Shown here: positions 13,701 to 25,205 of the stretch, one piece after another
How the letters are laid out: every line of letters begins with the position of its first letter
Numbering within the stretch: the first letter of the stretch is position 1
Source of the DNA: Misgurnus anguillicaudatus
Lineage: Eukaryota; Chordata; Actinopteri; Cypriniformes; Cobitidae
Direction: 5' to 3'
NCBI RefSeq assembly: GCF_027580225.2
Contig: NC_073356.2
Coordinates: 15,963,501-16,027,500, forward strand
DNA length: 64,000 bases
The notes under the pieces: generated by a model
Database searches by the model: none
What the model was told of the DNA's origin: nothing
What the model saw: the letters and a program-made list of their open reading frames with translations, nothing else
Made by a program: the position numbers and the translations under genes

Positions 13701-16700
13701 TTCAAGGGGATATGACTCAATCTGCCTGGATTGAGAGGTGGAGGAGGGATGCAGAGGGGTGTAAGACAATATTCGTGGTAAGTTGGTGTCACCAGTGGGA
13801 CGTGATGAGCTGTAGGTAGTAGGGGGTGGACGTAGGGGGACTCTATAGCAGGTGGTGTCTAGGCCCAGGCAAAGCTTAACCATTACAGTCTTACCAGGAG
13901 GTTTTAAATAATTAAAGAAAAGTGGGTGTTATGGCATGGGGAGTCTAGACGTGTCTGTCGCCCGTATGGGGCTTCTTTTTAATACGAGCACTTTATCTCA
14001 GATTAGAGAGCGAGGTCAGTGGCTTGCGCCCTGCTTAGGTGACAGTGCCGCTTTTGCCAGCGAAGCACAGATGAATTGCTTCTGCTCCTAGCACGATTAA
14101 ACGCGCCCTAGTTCTCGAACTGCACTTCCTGCCATCTCTACCATTTTGAAAAGCTGTGGGTTCAATGGCAGCCTTCGTTTTTATGAAGCTTTTTAGTGTT
14201 ATTGAATGTGGTGTGCATCAAGTCCATGGTGTTGGTCCTTTTTTGGGTTGTTCACTGATCTCATTTGTTCCATGAGAGTCAGTTTATTGGACTGTCTTTT
14301 CTTTTCTTCTCTCTGTCTCTCACATTTTCTCTCTCTTGCACTTGCATTTTTTCATACACCTTGTGCGTGAATGGAAAATGTCTGTCACACCAGGAAAGAG
14401 CTGCTGTTGGTGAGAGACTCGGTGTGGCAAGTCTTTTCCTCATTTTCCCAAAAACAGAGCAATTACACAATGCGTGAATGTGTTTTTCTTTTATTCGTGT
14501 TTTTGCATGCTTTCCTTTCTTTGCCCCTTCCACAGCCTCTCATAAAGTGACTCATAGCATGTTGCTAGGGAATGTTCTAGAAAGGGGCATTTACTGCAGC
14601 AGTGAGATACAATTCTGTTCTGCCTTATCATTGTGTCTTTCTTTCAAGTCTCCAGCCCACATGGGCGTCTGGCATGGCCCTATCCCTTTTGTCTGGCATT
14701 CTGATGGGACAACTCAGATAACACCAAAGAAGGGGGGCAATGCCTCCCCTCTCAAGTTCCCATAATGCCTTTGTTGTCTGGTGTTTGGTCTGACGTGGGT
14801 GAAAGGATGCTTAACTAGATTTCGGCTTGTGCTCGATTAAACTGTGCCGCCGTCACTGGATTTTTCTCTGGTTCTTCTTACAACCCAACTGTAAAGAGGA
14901 CCCACATGAATGGCTTTTGATCAGCCTGATTGGAGATACTCATTTTCAAATGTTGTTTCAATGGGTGGATGCAAAAAAATTCATTGTTTTTCTCTGGTCC
15001 TCACTGTCTTGCCATGCCGATGAAGTCACTTGGAAACTAGTTATTCACCCCACACACATACACACAAAGCTCTTTGCTGTGGAAATCTGTTGTGTAATGT
15101 GTGCTTTGGTATGAAGTCAAAGCCCAGTCTAAGGAGTTTTCCTTGTGACCGTGAGCTCTACTGTTGAATCTGGCATGACGTATCCATGTCTTGTGCCCGA
15201 CTCCATGAGAATTGTACTGTACTGGGAAGACATTTGGAGATGGAGCACAGATGGCTCCCCATTCTCCAGCCTTTCCCCCACCTCCTCCACCCTCTCCTTT
15301 TCTTTCTTCCTAGATCGTGAGAGCACAGCTGTTTTCCTTCTGTTATGAAACTGCGGAGAAGAGGAAACAGGAAATGGCTTCATGAAATATAAATCTGGTG
15401 GCCAGACTCGGTTGTCTCTGCAGCTTTTGAGCATGTTATAAAAAAGGGAAGCAAGCAAGCAAGAGGGGAAAAAGTTTTGGATAGGCTTATGTAATGCCTC
15501 CTCCCTTTCCTTGCTCAGAAACAGAATGGCCTCTACAAAAGACAACAGACCTGCCGTTTCTACAACGCGTCTGCACAGCAAAGACTTTTTGAATTTAGAG
15601 ATGTGGTGAGGGTTACTTGCGGAGTTTGAACAGTTTAGCTAAGAGCCTGTTATAGGCTTGGTGACAGGTGTTGGCACATATATCTTAGCTAACGACACAA
15701 TGGAGCAGCATACATGGCGGTAAGAGGATTGAGCTGTCTGATCTCAAGAAGTCCACATGAGGCTAACCCGAATTAGCCCAGCTGCCTCTCTCCTTCGCTC
15801 TAAGGCTCGATGTTGTGCAGTTGTCGCTACATTATCGCAGTCTGTTTACATTTCTGGCCCATTGCAAACAGGCTGACGACGGTTTGTTGTGTCTGCTCTG
15901 TCTGAGGTTTACGCCGGTATTCATAACACATTAACAGATCTACTGAGATGCCCTCACGTCTGACTTGAGGACTTGAGTCCTCCGATTAGCCCCAGATAGG
16001 TTAAACATGGTTTTGATAAATATGATTTTATGTAAGGATTATGAGTTTATGTAACTTATGTAAGCAATAAAATGAAATAAGGCTAATAAATTCGTTTTAA
16101 GTCTGGCGCCCAACTTTGTATCCAAGTGAGGACTGATAAAGCCCAGGAGTGAATCAGCTATTCCGGATGAAGTCTCTCGCTGTCTTTCCTGTGACACTGG
16201 ATAAAAATTGACCAGCGGGGATTCACCCAAGCCTGTGGCATGAACCACATTGTAAAGTCCAGACTAAGCGGTCAGGTTGACTCGTTTTTTCTTAACTCTA
16301 ACGAACCAAAAACAGAATACTCATTTTCTACTTTTTTGATATAATTTTTGAGGAGCATTTTTGTATTTAACTTACAGATAGTATTGTAAGGAGACAGGAA
16401 AGCACATGGTGTAGAGAGGGGAACAGGATTGGCAAAAGATCCTGAGTCGGAACTTTAACTTGAGTCACCGGAAGCGTGTCGGAGCTACGTGTCAGAGCAC
16501 TGCCCACTATACCAGTGGCTCCAACCTACAGTTAAAGGATAGAAGTAGTTAGTAATGAATCATACTGTTCTATTCCTTGGTGTCAACCATTCTGGCCACC
16601 AACAATAAAAAATTTACGCTTTCAGAAAATGCAGTAAACAAAGAACTTCCTGTTAGAATTTTATGTTACTTAAGACATTATGACAGGTAAACCTAACAAA

Positions 16701-19700
16701 TGGATAATACATTTGTCACTCGTAGCCTCATTGAGCAGAATGTCCACCCTTGGCTAATGTTCACAATAAACTCAAGCCTCTCTTGTTTAGTATATTGTGT
16801 AGGTCAGAACCATTCTGAAGCAGGACAGGGTGAGGCTACTTGATGAGATTAGTTTTCCTGGCCACTAACAGGAAACTGTTACAGCATGTTACAACTGCTG
16901 TGGATGGTCCTGGATGAGGAGCTTCCAGATTAGTTGAAAACAGAACCATAGAGTCTCCGAGGTTGAGACTTCTTTGCCCCTCTCCCCTCCACAATCTACC
17001 GCCAGTTGTCTGAGTTGAGCTGGTCCAGGCTATAATCCGGTTAGGGGTGGCAGATTTAAGCCGTTTTATCTCCTGTGCTGGGTTAACTCCTGTGATACGT
17101 CTGGTCTCTGGTCCTTTCCTCCAAGCCCTCAGCAGATGGGGCCTTGTCTCGCAAGCACTCTCTCCAATGGAGCCATGGCACAGTGCCATTTTTAATGATG
17201 TCACTACGCAGCCCAGCTGCATTCTGGGTATGTTCTGTAAGTGAGAAAGTGGCCATGATGGGAAGGTCAGAAACATTCGCAAGAATGAGATGGCTCATAT
17301 TAAGAAACAACGGGTTGCTAACGCGAAACATTGCCATTGCAACACTGAAATGTCTTCAAATGTCTGCGATACAATCAACACCTGGACATGATCAATTTTA
17401 TTTTTAAGCAACATACAACATACATTATCCAAATTATTGACAAATTAATAAGAAATCTAATCAAATAATTTAAGCAAATCATAGGAGAATGTTATGAATA
17501 GGAAAAAGAGAAATAATAGTTGAATTGCTGCATTTAACATGTGATGTGAGATTGTAGTCCCTTTCACACATACAGTCTTTACTGGTTATTTACTGGTAAA
17601 TTGGAGGTAACAGGTCATGTGTGAACAGAACCTTTCCGGTAAATCAGTGCTGTCAATTTACCAGAAAGAGAGGTTGTAAGATTACCAGTAATTTACTGGT
17701 AAGCGCTATGTGTGAACACAAAAATATAGATTACCGGCATTTAGAACGGACGACGTCAGACCGCGCTGACAGCTTCGGGCCAATCATAACGTTTTAATAC
17801 AGATGACGCGTTTAGCCCCACACTGGTTACAGACTTTTCCACACACGTGAGCACACCTAAACTTTACATCCACATTTCTTCACCAAAGTTGTTTAAAGCT
17901 TACCATCTACTTGCCAAATTTCCGACGTCCATAACACGCCCTCTGTGAAGCCTAATGTGCACACAGTACTGTTGTTTAAGACGCATTTTCGATTTGACGT
18001 CGCCTAATGCAATGTTGTTTGGTCACGAGCAACTTCGCGACTGTCAGCGTTTACCACAGACGTGAAAACAACAAAATACGGACCGTGGATATGAACGACG
18101 TTGATTGTTTACAAATACAGCACTGAGCTCGCTGCGCGCCACAGGTAACTTCCGCTTTCTCACCGAATTTACCAGTATTTTGATACTGATGTGTGAATGA
18201 TGTTTTACTGGTAAAAAGACGGAACGTCACTGCGTGTGTGAACATTTACTGGTAAATTCATTCTGGTAAATTCATGGTAATTTACTGGAATGACTGTGTG
18301 AAAGAGGCTTATGACTGTGTACTTAACTATAATCAAATACAACAAAACATTAGAAAAACGCCTGAACATACTGAAGGATTTAGGTCTGGTTTTCACATTT
18401 AGGCTACAATTTTATTTCTAAACAATCCCTAATTTCTGCAGATATTTTAAAAAAGTGCATTTATTTTATATTTATACCTTGTTGATCCTTTAGTAAACTT
18501 GGATTAGAACTTTAGTTTCTTTAAACAGTTGTTTTTGCAAAGAGAAATGTTACTGCTGTATTGTTGTAGTAGTGTAGTTGACCGTGATTTGGCATAAATA
18601 GGGTCTGGTTTTAAAAAGGTCATATAAAAGTATTTTAAACAACCCACCACAAATACGATTTTGGAAATGTGTAGGTTTGCACATCTTTAGCTTCATAACC
18701 ATAACATTTATTGTAGATTCACACTTTAAAGGATATAGAGCCAGACTGTGGTCCTAAAATCCAGTGTGTTGCTGATGTAATGTACACGCTTTACGGCAGT
18801 GTAGATTGTGTTAAAACAGCTGGGTTTACTTTAACAGCTTAGCAGCAGATTTTCCATTGTCTCATAAACTTTAGTGTGTTGAGTGAAATTGTGAACGTTC
18901 CTGAGATTTCTCTGAATGTATGTGTGGCACATTTCTATTTGACTTGGAAACAAGAGCCTATTGACTTGGGCCTGTCTTTGAGCGATGGCGTGTTGGGAAG
19001 GGTAGAGTGTATGCAACAAGGGCCTGGATAAAACGCAACCTATTCAGTGGCTTTTTTAGATTGCCGGAGAAGTGAACCAAAATGGGAAATAAAGAGTCAA
19101 GCTTCTTGCTCATTCACACCTTCCTGCTCTTAAGAAAGAGATGAATGGCTAGATTGGGAAACAATCCTCTCCTTCATTCGATTGGGAAAGATCTACCTAT
19201 GATGGACATGAAACTATTCAAGTGTGGGGTAAAAGAGTGATTACCCTGTTGAAGTTGTCACCAATTGAGGTCTATAGTTCATCTTGGCAATGTGATTTTG
19301 AATCCAGCTCACATCATACCTCCCTATAACTGACACTCCACTTCTTTTGAAGGTGTGCTCATTTTCCGGCTCCCCTGGAGTTAAACGTTTGGTTTTTGCC
19401 GTTTGGAAATCCATTCGGCTGATCTCCGGGTCTGGCGGTGGCACTTTTAGCATAGCTTAGCACAATCCATTGAAACTGATTAGACCATTAGCATCGTGCT
19501 AAAAAATTAACCAGTTTCGATATTTTTCCTATTTAAAACTTGACTCTTCTGTAGTTACATCGTGTACTAAGACCGACGGAAAATTAAAAGTAATGATTTT
19601 CTAGGCAGATATGGCTAGGAACTATACTCTCATTCTGGTGTAATAATCAAGGACTTTGCTGCTGTAAAATGGCTGCAGCAGGCGTAGTGATGTTACGCAG

Positions 19701-21924
19701 CACCTAAAAATAGTCCCCTTGGTTACTTTCAATAGCAGGGGACTATTTTCGTGGAGTGTGTAATATCATTGCGCCTGCTGCAGCCATGTTACAGCAGCAA
19801 AGTCCTTGATTATTACGCCAGAATGAGAGTATAGTCCTAGCCATATCTGTCTAGAAAATTGCAACTTTAAATTTTTCGTCGGTCTTAGTACACGATGTAA
19901 CTACAGAAGTGTCAAGTTTTAAATAGGAAAAATATCGAAACTCTTTGGTTATTTTTTTGCGCGATGCTAATGGTCTAATCAGATTCAATGGATTATGCTA
20001 AGCTATGCTAAAAGTGCTAGCGCCAGACCCCAAGATCGGCTGAATGGATTCCAAAACGGTAAAAATCAAATGTTTAACTCTAGGAGAGCTGGAAAATTAG
20101 CATATTTTCAAAAAAAGTGGAGTGTCCCTTTAAATATCTGATGAAAATAGAAAAATTCCTAATTTAATTTGCAAATATGAAGCCATCTAGAACAGAAAAT
20201 CACAGTTTTGTTATGTTGCTTTCTTTAGTCTGACTGAGTGCTCCACACCCAGTCTCAAAACCTACAGATTTGTCATATTTACTGCCCCCTCCTGGTAAAA
20301 AATGAAGAACATCTTGTGACATTACTTGCACATTCATATGACTATAAAGCTTTATTCCTTTACCAAGTGATGTGACATTTTCACATGGTGGATTTTTAAA
20401 AATAAACAAAACAGTTTCCCATAGACTTATATTGAAGGAGGAACCTCAGACATATCTAAAAATATAGATCACAATGCTCTAAAAACTCACTTTAACAATG
20501 TCTTAATAATGAAAATAATGGTTTTCTCTCTGTTTTCTTGTCTTTCAGCTGAACTGGAGTTTGTTCAGATAATAATCATAATTGTGGTGATGACTGTAAT
20601 GGTAGTTGTGATCATCTGTTTGCTAAACCACTATCGTCTGTCGGCCTGGGCCTTCCTCACACGCCACAGCCAGGCACGTCGCAGAGAAGAGGGCATGCAA
20701 CCGGTAAGTGCATCCATCCAGATGTTGTCGAGCGCAAGCTTACGTGTGAGCGCCACCACCTTACATTTGTTTGTATCTGTTTATGGAGTCACCATCTGTG
20801 TACTGTCTGAAGGCGAGTGGGTGTCGAGTTCCTGTTGTGTCGCTTGATCGCCACATGTGTGACTTTTGACCGTGTTCACGCGAGACTCGTGTGCGCCCAC
20901 TTCTGGGTCTTTGCGGCAGTGCTGGTTAACCCACGCCTGCGTGTTACACTTCCTCGTGTCTGATTTACATCCTGTAGTTTGGAGTGCTGAGACTCGCTCG
21001 CTCGTCTAGACTGGCGTCCATTTCACCTCACTGCGAGTCGTAAAATGATGGGATAATGTTGTACAAGCTCATAAATTTCAAACGGCATTGGCGAGACTTA
21101 CCAGCTGACTTAAAGATGCATGATATTCATTTATTGACTCAAACTTCTTTCTATCTTGTCTTTAGGATGGCTGTGCATGGCCAACAGATAGTTTGGTGAC
21201 GCAACAAGGAGCCACTGAGGTTAGTTGAGTCAACTGACATGACCTGTTACTTAACCGCACTGCTAAATATACTTGCTGGTTAAAATAGATCAAATTGTGT
21301 ACTTTAAGACAGTATTCAGTGTTTAACTAATATTAAGTCAAAATGTAAAAAAAATTTGGCTTAAGATTTCCTCTTCATCTTCTTCATACTGAGGTTATGT
21401 ATGGGCCACGAGGCGGAGAGCGCTTCAACGCACCGTCATTTATGCAAAGGGACCGATTCAGCCGCTTCCAGCCCACCTACCCGTACCTGCAGCAGGACAT
21501 CCACTTGCCACCCACCATCTGTCTATCAGATGGAGAGGAGCTGCCGCCCTACAAGGGCCCCTGTACGCTGCAGCTCAGAGACCCCGAGCAACAGCTCGAG
21601 CTTAGCCGCGCGTCCGTGCGCGCGCCCCCCAACCGGACCATTTTCGACAGCGACCTGATAGACGTTTACGTGCACGGAGGCGGGCCGCGGCCCCCAAGCA
21701 GCAACTCTGGCAAGAGTGCCTCGAACTCGCACGTGGAGGGACCGCCACCCACCTACAGCGAGGTGATGGGTCAGACGTATCCGGGCTCCGCCTCCTTTAT
21801 GCACCAGCACAGCAATAACGCACCACCCTCCAATCAGAGGACAGCCGGCCGCTCCACCCAACCTGGCGCAAGCACAACCCCGTTCGTCAAGGTCAAGGAA
21901 GGCCGGCGTGACAAGCCCGTGTGA
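1641..21924 (+). CDS. ldlrad4: ldlrad4: TGF-beta/SMAD signalling attenuator (LDLRAD4/PMEPA1 family), 4 coding exons
   Basis: Join 1641-1749, 20549-20703, 21166-21219, 21394-21924 (849 nt, 282 residues). Seen: an extracellular stub with a Cys pair region (CSCNC), one membrane span at about residues 44-62 (Ile/Val-rich, ends in CLL), then a cytosolic tail with the SMAD-interaction motif PPNR (184-187) and PY motifs at 156-159 (LPPY) and 224-227 (PPTY). Known of the family: these membrane proteins sit on endosomes, bind R-SMADs through PPNR and recruit Nedd4-type ligases through PY motifs, lowering TGF-beta signalling. All introns are GT-AG and phases fit (1, 0, 0). The sequence alone lies between LDLRAD4 and PMEPA1; the neighbours fam210a and rnmt decide for ldlrad4. 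No LDL-receptor class A exon was seen, so this is probably the short isoform from an internal promoter, or the long first exons lie upstream of the window. Confidence 0.88.
3045..3315. mobile_element. MITE of the 'GTTAACA ... TGTTAAC' type
   Basis: The left end GTAAGGTTGTATTTGTTAAC is mirrored by GTTAACAAATACAATCTTAC at the right end, with AT-rich internal copies of TTAGTTAATGC/GCATTAGCTAAC. Non-coding. Confidence 0.7.
7730..7830. repeat. fish repeat with GGGCTGGGCGATA start
   Basis: The string AGGGCTGGGCGATACTGACC followed by alternating ATA/CGATA sequence is a widespread fish interspersed repeat. Only the left part is obvious. A related string (GGGCTGCGCAATATACCG) occurs at about 48465. 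Confidence 0.45.
8158..9274. mobile_element. 1.1 kb non-autonomous DNA transposon with terminal inverted repeats
   Basis: The left end (TTTATAGTCGTGCGTAAGG, then CTACGCCGTAGC) is matched inverted at the right end (CGGTGTAGGACGTACACACA, ACTATAATGAGCCCTTAA). The interior lacks a transposase frame. Fish elements with TATAGTCGTGCGTA ends are known as repeats; assignment to a superfamily would need a library search. Confidence 0.65.
9968..10272. mobile_element. MITE with GGGCTCCAGACT termini
   Basis: GGGCTCCAGACT at 9968 and AGTCTGGAGCCCT at about 10260-10272 are perfect inverted termini. Internal motifs such as GTGCGACCAG and GGTTGCGCCCCTAAA fit a fish repeat. A fragment of the same end (GGGCTCTAGACT) occurs at about 40670. 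Confidence 0.75.
11370..11730. repeat. fish repeat 'AGGGATGGGACGGTATGAAA ... ACCGTGAAACCGGTAAT'
   Basis: Left motif GGGATGGGACGGTATGAAAT and right motif GGTTAACCGTGAAACCGG are the two ends of a non-coding interspersed repeat common in fish. The interior is AT-rich with stops in all frames. Confidence 0.5.
11765..12089. mobile_element. MITE with GGTTCACACCAGACG termini
   Basis: The left end GGGTTCACACCAGACGTGGT pairs with ACCGCGTCTGGTGTGAATAT at the right. The interior is unusually CpG-rich (GCGGAACGCGCGG). About 325 bp and non-coding. The element at 47508-47860 has a similar 'accepts-CACACC' end but a different core. Confidence 0.75.
16446..16527 (-). repeat. tRNA-like SINE head or tRNA pseudogene
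   Basis: Read on the minus strand the segment begins GGAGCCACTGGTATAGTGGG and ends near a degenerate B box (GTTCCGACTC), resembling a tRNA-derived SINE head. A proper cloverleaf was not confirmed; the extra CGTAGCTCCGACACG insert between the boxes argues against a functional tRNA. Confidence 0.35.
17556..18311. mobile_element. 0.75 kb palindromic MITE with TTTACTGGTAAA repeats
   Basis: The ends CCCTTTCACACATACAGTC and GACTGTGTGAAAGAGGCTT are inverted. Multiple copies of TTTACTGGTAA occur near both ends and give a long imperfect hairpin. No transposase frame is present. Confidence 0.8.
19330..20133. mobile_element. 0.8 kb fold-back element, copy 1
   Basis: The two halves are long inverted copies: GCTGATCTCCGGGTCTGGCG ... 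TAGCATAGCTTAGCACAATC on the left is mirrored by the right half (GATTATGCTAAGCTATGCTA). The centre is GTCCCCTTGGTTACTTTCAA ... GGGGACTA. The second copy at 46270-47071 has the same structure, so the hairpin is the element itself. Non-coding. Confidence 0.88.
20549..20703 (+). CDS. ldlrad4: ldlrad4 coding exon 2 (transmembrane segment)
   Basis: The acceptor is a pyrimidine tract ending TTTCAG and the donor is GTAAGT at 20704. The exon encodes the ELEFVQ lead-in, the hydrophobic membrane span and the juxtamembrane basic run (QARRREEG), all hallmark sequence of LDLRAD4/PMEPA1. The reading frame stays open upstream through a Met at 20509, so a transcript starting inside the intron could also make a short hydrophobic leader. 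Confidence 0.92.
21166..21219 (+). CDS. ldlrad4: ldlrad4 coding exon 3 (54 nt)
   Basis: Acceptor TTTAG, donor GTTAGT. The 18 codons begin DGCAWPTDS, matching the EGCLWPSDS block that sits at this place in LDLRAD4/PMEPA1 proteins. The length is a multiple of three and both phases are 0. Confidence 0.88.
21394..21924 (+). CDS. ldlrad4: ldlrad4 last coding exon (SIM and PY motifs)
   Basis: Acceptor ACTGAG, stop TGA at 21922. It encodes the conserved blocks [55 protein letters not shown] and [12 protein letters not shown], the signature of the LDLRAD4/PMEPA1 cytosolic tail. It is GC-rich compared with its surroundings. The C-terminus (residues 238-282) is less conserved and ends in a basic stretch, as in LDLRAD4. 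Confidence 0.95.
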   Translation, partial: VMYGPRGGERFNAPSFMQRDRFSRFQPTYPYLQQDIHLPPTICLSDGEELPPYKGPCTLQLRDPEQQLELSRASVRAPPNRTIFDSDLIDVYVHGGGPRPPSSNSGKSASNSHVEGPPPTYSEVMGQTYPGSASFMHQHSNNAPPSNQRTAGRSTQPGASTTPFVKVKEGRRDKPV

Positions 21925-24690
21925 CTAGAAGACTCGGGGCACCCGATATGTCGCCCGGTACCGCCTCCTGGATCTCAAAGGGGTAGTGGCGTGACTGGTG
22001 GCACACTCCCCTTGCACAATTTAAATAGAAAATTAAGGAACCAAGCTTACAAAGTTTATTATTTTTTTTACACTTTCGTTTTTGCTAGAACTTTGGGGCC
22101 TTGTATGGATGTTCGTGCCTCCATCTTCAGTTTTGTACGCTTTCCTGTATTTTAAGAAAAGCGCGTCGGCACAGATCGTTTGCGTGAGAGACCACACCGG
22201 TCATAGGATTGAGAAATTTACAGTTTGTTTGTGCATTTCCAGGACCTGTGCACAACTGAAACCCAAATCGAGTGCCATGACGAAATCTTAAACGTCTTTT
22301 ACGTTGCACTTATTCTTTAACCAGTATATATATATATGGCAACCCTTAGTTATTTTTTATATGCACAGGTATGCTGTCTTTGACGGTACCTGGAAATCTT
22401 CATTTCGATGTTTTTCGTTAAAATCGTTTTTCGGAGACTCTGATCCAGCCTAAAACCTCTACGAAGAAACTGCATCGTGGCACTTATCTAAAAAAAAAGG
22501 GGGTTTAAAAACTGTTTGAATTCCAGATCATTTTCCACTGACCAAGCGAGAGATATTGGCACGGATATCTGCGGATGGAAGTAACGCCACATACGCCGCT
22601 TTCATCCTGTCGAGTAGCACTTTAAACTTACGTCACTTCAGCATTGTCATGGGGTCCAAGTGCAAGGGAATCATGGGAACTCTAGTCTTATGCACATCCT
22701 CTTTTGAATGAGCGTGTCATATCTCATGCTATATGTTTACCATTTTCATCTAAAAAGCATGCATATAGTTTTCCAGTTATCCATAATATACTTTAGTTGA
22801 CAATCATATACAGATGTCATATTTTATCTCTTATTCTCCTTTGCCATTTTATTCCATGGCACAGGAACACAGTTTTTTTTTTTTGTTAGTTTATCCATCA
22901 CCAGTATTTATTCTTTGCTCATTTCCGAATGTCCACCCTGTACGCGCCAATTTTGGTTTGATCATTACACATTTCAGGCACGCTGATTTTCATTCATCCA
23001 AAAAGTCCCATAGAAAACCTATCAGGGCTGAGGCTATTTATTTATCAACTAGCTATTTATTAAAGTTATCACCACCCTCCTTTAAAATGCAAGAACGTTA
23101 CATGTTTCAAACATTATTGAAAATGTCATCCTGCTTTGGCTTTGAAACGGGCTCTTGTCATTGGCTCTGCTTCCCATCACTCATTTGAGTTTGTACTGTA
23201 CTGCTGCTGCTGCTGCTGCTGCTACGCGCTGCTATTTCTGCTGCTGCTGTTTGTTTTTTCTGTATGTTTGCTTCTCCTTTATATTTGCTTACAAACCGTG
23301 ACATAATAATTTTTTTGTTTTTTTTTAGTTTGTTAACAATCGTAACTTTCTGCTGTCATATTCACACTAGGAATCCAAATGTATTATTATTATTATTTCC
23401 GTTGGCAGCATGTTTTTTCTTTACACGAGCAAATTCGGTGCCTGACGGTGATGTTTAAGCAGACATAGAAACCCACTTGCACTCAAAAGTCCCCACCTTT
23501 GTTGTGCCTCACTTCCTATGGTGCTTCTTTCAGTAGTCGAACTCTGTTTATTTGTACGGTGCTGTATATAACTTGAATATATTATGCACATATCCTACCC
23601 AATGGGTAGACAACCACAAGAAAGCATTGTTAATACTGTAATATAATGTATAGATAATATTAAAAAGAGAAATTTAACAAGGTGGCATCGAGTTTTGTGA
23701 ATGCCTTCAATTGTGCTTTGTCTTTTTTGTAAAACAGAGTAAAGTTTGCAAAGAGAAATGCTACAGTATGGCCATATAAATACGAAAATACTTCTTCTAT
23801 TTTTTTCCTATACAGTAAATGCAAATCTGTTATGTGATGAAACACGAATATTCTGGGTTATATACAGGATAACTAGCTGCTGCTTTTGTAGCTTCCAGAG
23901 AACGGATTATAAACGCCAGCGCTTGTCGTTTTTATTTATTTGATTTTGTGACTGCTAGCTCTTTGGACTTGTAATAATAATAACCATGCTCAGTCGATCG
24001 CCAGAAATAACCTGACATAACATAATTGTATCGTAGTTAACGAAAATAAACACAGAAGGTTTACTTGAGTGAAAGCCGCTCGGGTTGAGGCTGTATTGTG
24101 TTGGTTTTATACCTGACAACAATGGGATGCATTTTGGATAACATTTTATACACAGTCAAGTGTGTGGGATGCACACGAGGAAATCCAGCCCATAGCTGAT
24201 TGTTACTGCATGTTCATTTTGTTGTTTTTCTCGGCATGGCGGTCTCGGCACCGAAAGGTTCCTCTCCAGAAACACGCTGTGTGTTCACTGTACGTGCTTG
24301 AACGAATAAACGAGTGAATGACTGATAAATTGTGTGGGTCAGTTCATCTTGTTCCATGGATCTGGAATTTCGATTACTCAGAAATCCACAGCAATGTTCG
24401 TCACTGGCCTTGAGCGAGATCACATCACAGGACCGTTTGACCTGTTGTGGACTACAAACTTTTTTTTTGCATATTTTTTTTAACAGTTACATGAGTGAGG
24501 AACGCTGGTGTCCTTGCGCCTTTTTATTTTTATTCTTCTATTTAAGTCATTGTGATGTCAGCGGTTTTCAGTTTGAGGTCTGTTAATTGCAATACTTTTA
24601 CAGGAAAAAGTGACTAAAAACGATCTTAAAAATGATAAAAACAATAAATATTAAAAAAGAATAAAACTATTGCTTAAAGATACTGTTGTA
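21925..24690 (+). other. ldlrad4: ldlrad4 3' UTR (end uncertain)
   Basis: The AT-rich, repeat-poor stretch after the stop is consistent with the long 3' UTR known for this gene. Candidate poly(A) signals AATAAA occur at 24045, 24305, 24643 and 24660. Inside are a short (TA)n run at about 22325-22337 and an interrupted CTG repeat at 23201-23250. Open frames here show no conserved protein. Confidence 0.5.
23201..23250 (+). repeat. interrupted (CTG)n repeat in ldlrad4 3' UTR
   Basis: Seven uninterrupted CTG units start at 23201; a short CG-containing interruption follows, then more GCTG/CTG units to about 23250. It lies on the sense strand of the presumed 3' UTR. Confidence 0.85.
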
Positions 24691-25106
24691 GTCCATCATG
24701 AAACAATTCCACGCTTGTTCTTTCACTGTCATTTAATGGCCAGAGAGAGCAATTAAAGTTGAGGAAAAACTTACTGTAGAGTCTTATTTGTGCCTCTGTC
24801 ATCCTGTTATTCTCTTTCAATTGAACTCAACCAAAAACAAATCACACGTCTCCTGTAAAGTATCATGAAGTTTTTTTCCAGGAAAAATAGTTTCTAGGAA
24901 AATTACTACTAATATGATAACAGTATACCATCATACCACAATGACAGAAAAATGTAAATAAATCGTAAGGGTACTCTTTAAAAAGGTCCTACTATTTAAC
25001 TTATCATTTATGTATCCTTGAGCTACCATCTCTGAGGTACTAATATGCACTCTTTAGGGACAAAGGTACACCACCCAAATAATTTTTCCTCAATTTCCCT
25101 TGTGGG

Positions 25107-25205
25107 ATCAATTATCTATCTATCTATCTATCTATGTATCTATCTATCTAATCTATCTATCTGCCAAGCTTAAAACATTATTATTATTTTTATTATTATT
25201 ATTAA
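25107..25205. repeat. (ATCT)n and (TTA)n microsatellites
   Basis: About a dozen ATCT units with minor interruptions (25107-25161) are followed by an ATT/TTA run (about 25178-25205). Confidence 0.9.

Larger units (their letters stand above)
1750..20548 (+). other. ldlrad4: ldlrad4 intron 1 (18.8 kb)
   Basis: GTAAGT donor and TTTCAG acceptor. No further convincing exon was found. The parts not listed as repeats (about 1750-3040, 3320-7700, 12100-16440, 16530-17550, 18320-19320, 20140-20548) show no conserved protein, RNA gene or clear mobile element; 5500-5960 (including a CAAGATGGCGGC stretch near 5862) looks repeat-like without visible termini. Low-complexity tracts occur at 12200-12222 (GT) and 14300-14340 (CT-rich). 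An LDL-receptor class A exon shorter than about 60 codons could have been missed. Confidence 0.6.

Noticed and set aside
15129..15581. 150-codon open frame on the minus strand in ldlrad4 intron 1
   Set aside because: No recognisable domain, no matching splice sites or neighbouring exons, and a composition like random intronic sequence.
16836..17337. 148-codon minus-strand frame with overlapping frames on both strands
   Set aside because: Overlapping open frames in several phases in a moderately GC-rich intron patch; no conserved motif seen.
20509..20847. 112-codon frame as a separate small membrane protein
   Set aside because: It is ldlrad4 exon 2 plus read-through into both introns; the GTAAGT donor at 20704 ends the coding part.
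21526..21861. 111-codon minus-strand frame
   Set aside because: Shadow of the GC-rich last ldlrad4 exon.
22814..23188. 124-codon frame after ldlrad4
   Set aside because: Lies in the 3' UTR, hydrophobic AT-rich composition and no conserved sequence.
25107..25205. CRISPR-like short repeats
   Set aside because: Simple ATCT and TTA microsatellites with no spacers, in a vertebrate genome.
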